Assembly: GCA_028821035.1 (NCBI GenBank)
Contig: JAPPHP010000145.1
Location: forward strand, 1 to 5,022
DNA from: Gammaproteobacteria bacterium
GTDB lineage: Bacteria > Pseudomonadota > Gammaproteobacteria > Pseudomonadales > Azotimanducaceae
Direction of reading: 5' to 3'
DNA: 5,022 nt
Numbering within the stretch: the stretch's first letter is position 1; each line of letters begins with the position of its first letter. Shown here in pieces: positions 4,763 to 5,022 of this stretch. The translations under genes and the position numbers were made by a program. The notes beneath the pieces were generated by a model. The model was not told the origin of the DNA. It worked only from the letters and a program-made list of their open reading frames with translations, and made no database searches.

Positions 4763-5022
4763 CTAGAAAAAGACGAACGACCGCACCACCACGTTCTTGC
4801 GGCAGCGCGCGTCTTCCGGCGCGGTGGGGTCCACGCAGGCCGTGTGGAACGACCAGCGCGACACCGAGCCGTCCGTGACCGAGTCGTAGCACTTCAGCAT
4901 CGAGACTTCGGTCGATTTCTGCTGCGGGAACCAGTACCACTCGTGTTCGGGCCGGTACGTGAAGCGCGTGGTCTCGCCGACGCGGTCGTCGTAGATGCGG
5001 TAGTTGGTGATGTAGGGCTGGT
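4763..5022 (-). CDS. CmcJ/NvfI-family oxidoreductase (C-terminal 85 residues; 5' end outside window)
   Basis: Only the C-terminus is present. Direct minus-strand translation gives 85 residues ending VVVRSFVFF and a TAG stop. The segments HEWYWFPQQ at 26-34, VSMLKCYDSVTDG at 39-51, SFHTACVDPTAPEDAR at 57-72 and the final V-R-x-F-V-F-F strand match the C-terminal signature I know from the CmcJ/NvfI (also AsaB/GA4-desaturase-like) family, in which a K-C/x-YDS, HT-x-F/C-x-DP and ending V-R-x-L-V-F-F are conserved. Members are probable Fe(II)/2-oxoglutarate-type oxygenases or partners in secondary metabolism; CmcJ takes part in cephamycin methoxylation and NvfI is a fungal endoperoxygenase. The substrate here is unknown. 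The gene is convergent with the four-gene operon. I recognised the family from memory of its motifs, not from a search. Confidence 0.82.
   Translation of the reverse strand, partial: QPYITNYRIYDDRVGETTRFTYRPEHEWYWFPQQKSTEVSMLKCYDSVTDGSVSRWSFHTACVDPTAPEDARCRKNVVVRSFVFF

Noticed and set aside
4566..4766. 66-codon plus-strand frame in the convergent gap
   Set aside because: It lies beyond the operon hairpin with no ribosome binding site. Its Thr/Gln/Ala-rich product has no motif, and the opposite strand gives a more protein-like hydrophobic frame.

Overview
This is a GC-rich, gene-dense bacterial window. Its GC-ending codons, short intergenic gaps and overlapping start/stop codons fit a high-GC proteobacterium or similar environmental bacterium. 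No rRNA, tRNA or marker protein fixes the taxonomy, so that is an inference. There is no phage, transposase or CRISPR signal.

Layout: (1) A minus-strand pair occupies 1-1864. It holds a GCS2-type glutamate-cysteine ligase / carboxylate-amine ligase (449-1864), then 3 nt later a GTG-started aspartoacylase/succinylglutamate desuccinylase-like zinc hydrolase that runs off the left edge (1-445). (2) A 193-bp divergent intergenic region (1865-2057) holds two head-to-tail 42-bp copies of a GC-rich palindromic repeat (1920-2003), a 15-bp dyad beside a -10-like hexamer (2007-2027) and a strong Shine-Dalgarno sequence. (3) A tight plus-strand four-gene operon occupies 2058-4514: a crotonase-fold enoyl-CoA hydratase/isomerase, a short luciferase-like (LLM) flavin oxidoreductase, a glutathione S-transferase-like protein and a 101-aa ferredoxin-like (dimeric alpha/beta barrel) protein. 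Its junctions overlap by 4, 1 and 4 nt, and a GC-rich hairpin follows the last stop. (4) A convergent minus-strand segment carries the C-terminal 85 residues of a CmcJ/NvfI-family oxidoreductase (4763-5022) and, just after it, a possible 67-aa hydrophobic protein (4553-4756).

How the genes may work together: the plus-strand operon combines CoA-ester chemistry, flavin (FMN or F420) redox chemistry, a thiol-transfer fold and a small barrel protein. This looks like a compact pathway for modifying or breaking down an acyl or xenobiotic-like substrate, but no substrate can be read from the sequence. The minus-strand pair couples a ligase that typically activates a glutamate carboxylate with a hydrolase that typically cleaves N-acyl amino acids, which suggests linked amide-bond chemistry. 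The strongest leads are the four-gene cassette, the Glu-to-His change at the second catalytic position of its crotonase, and the phased tandem palindrome between the two divergent units.
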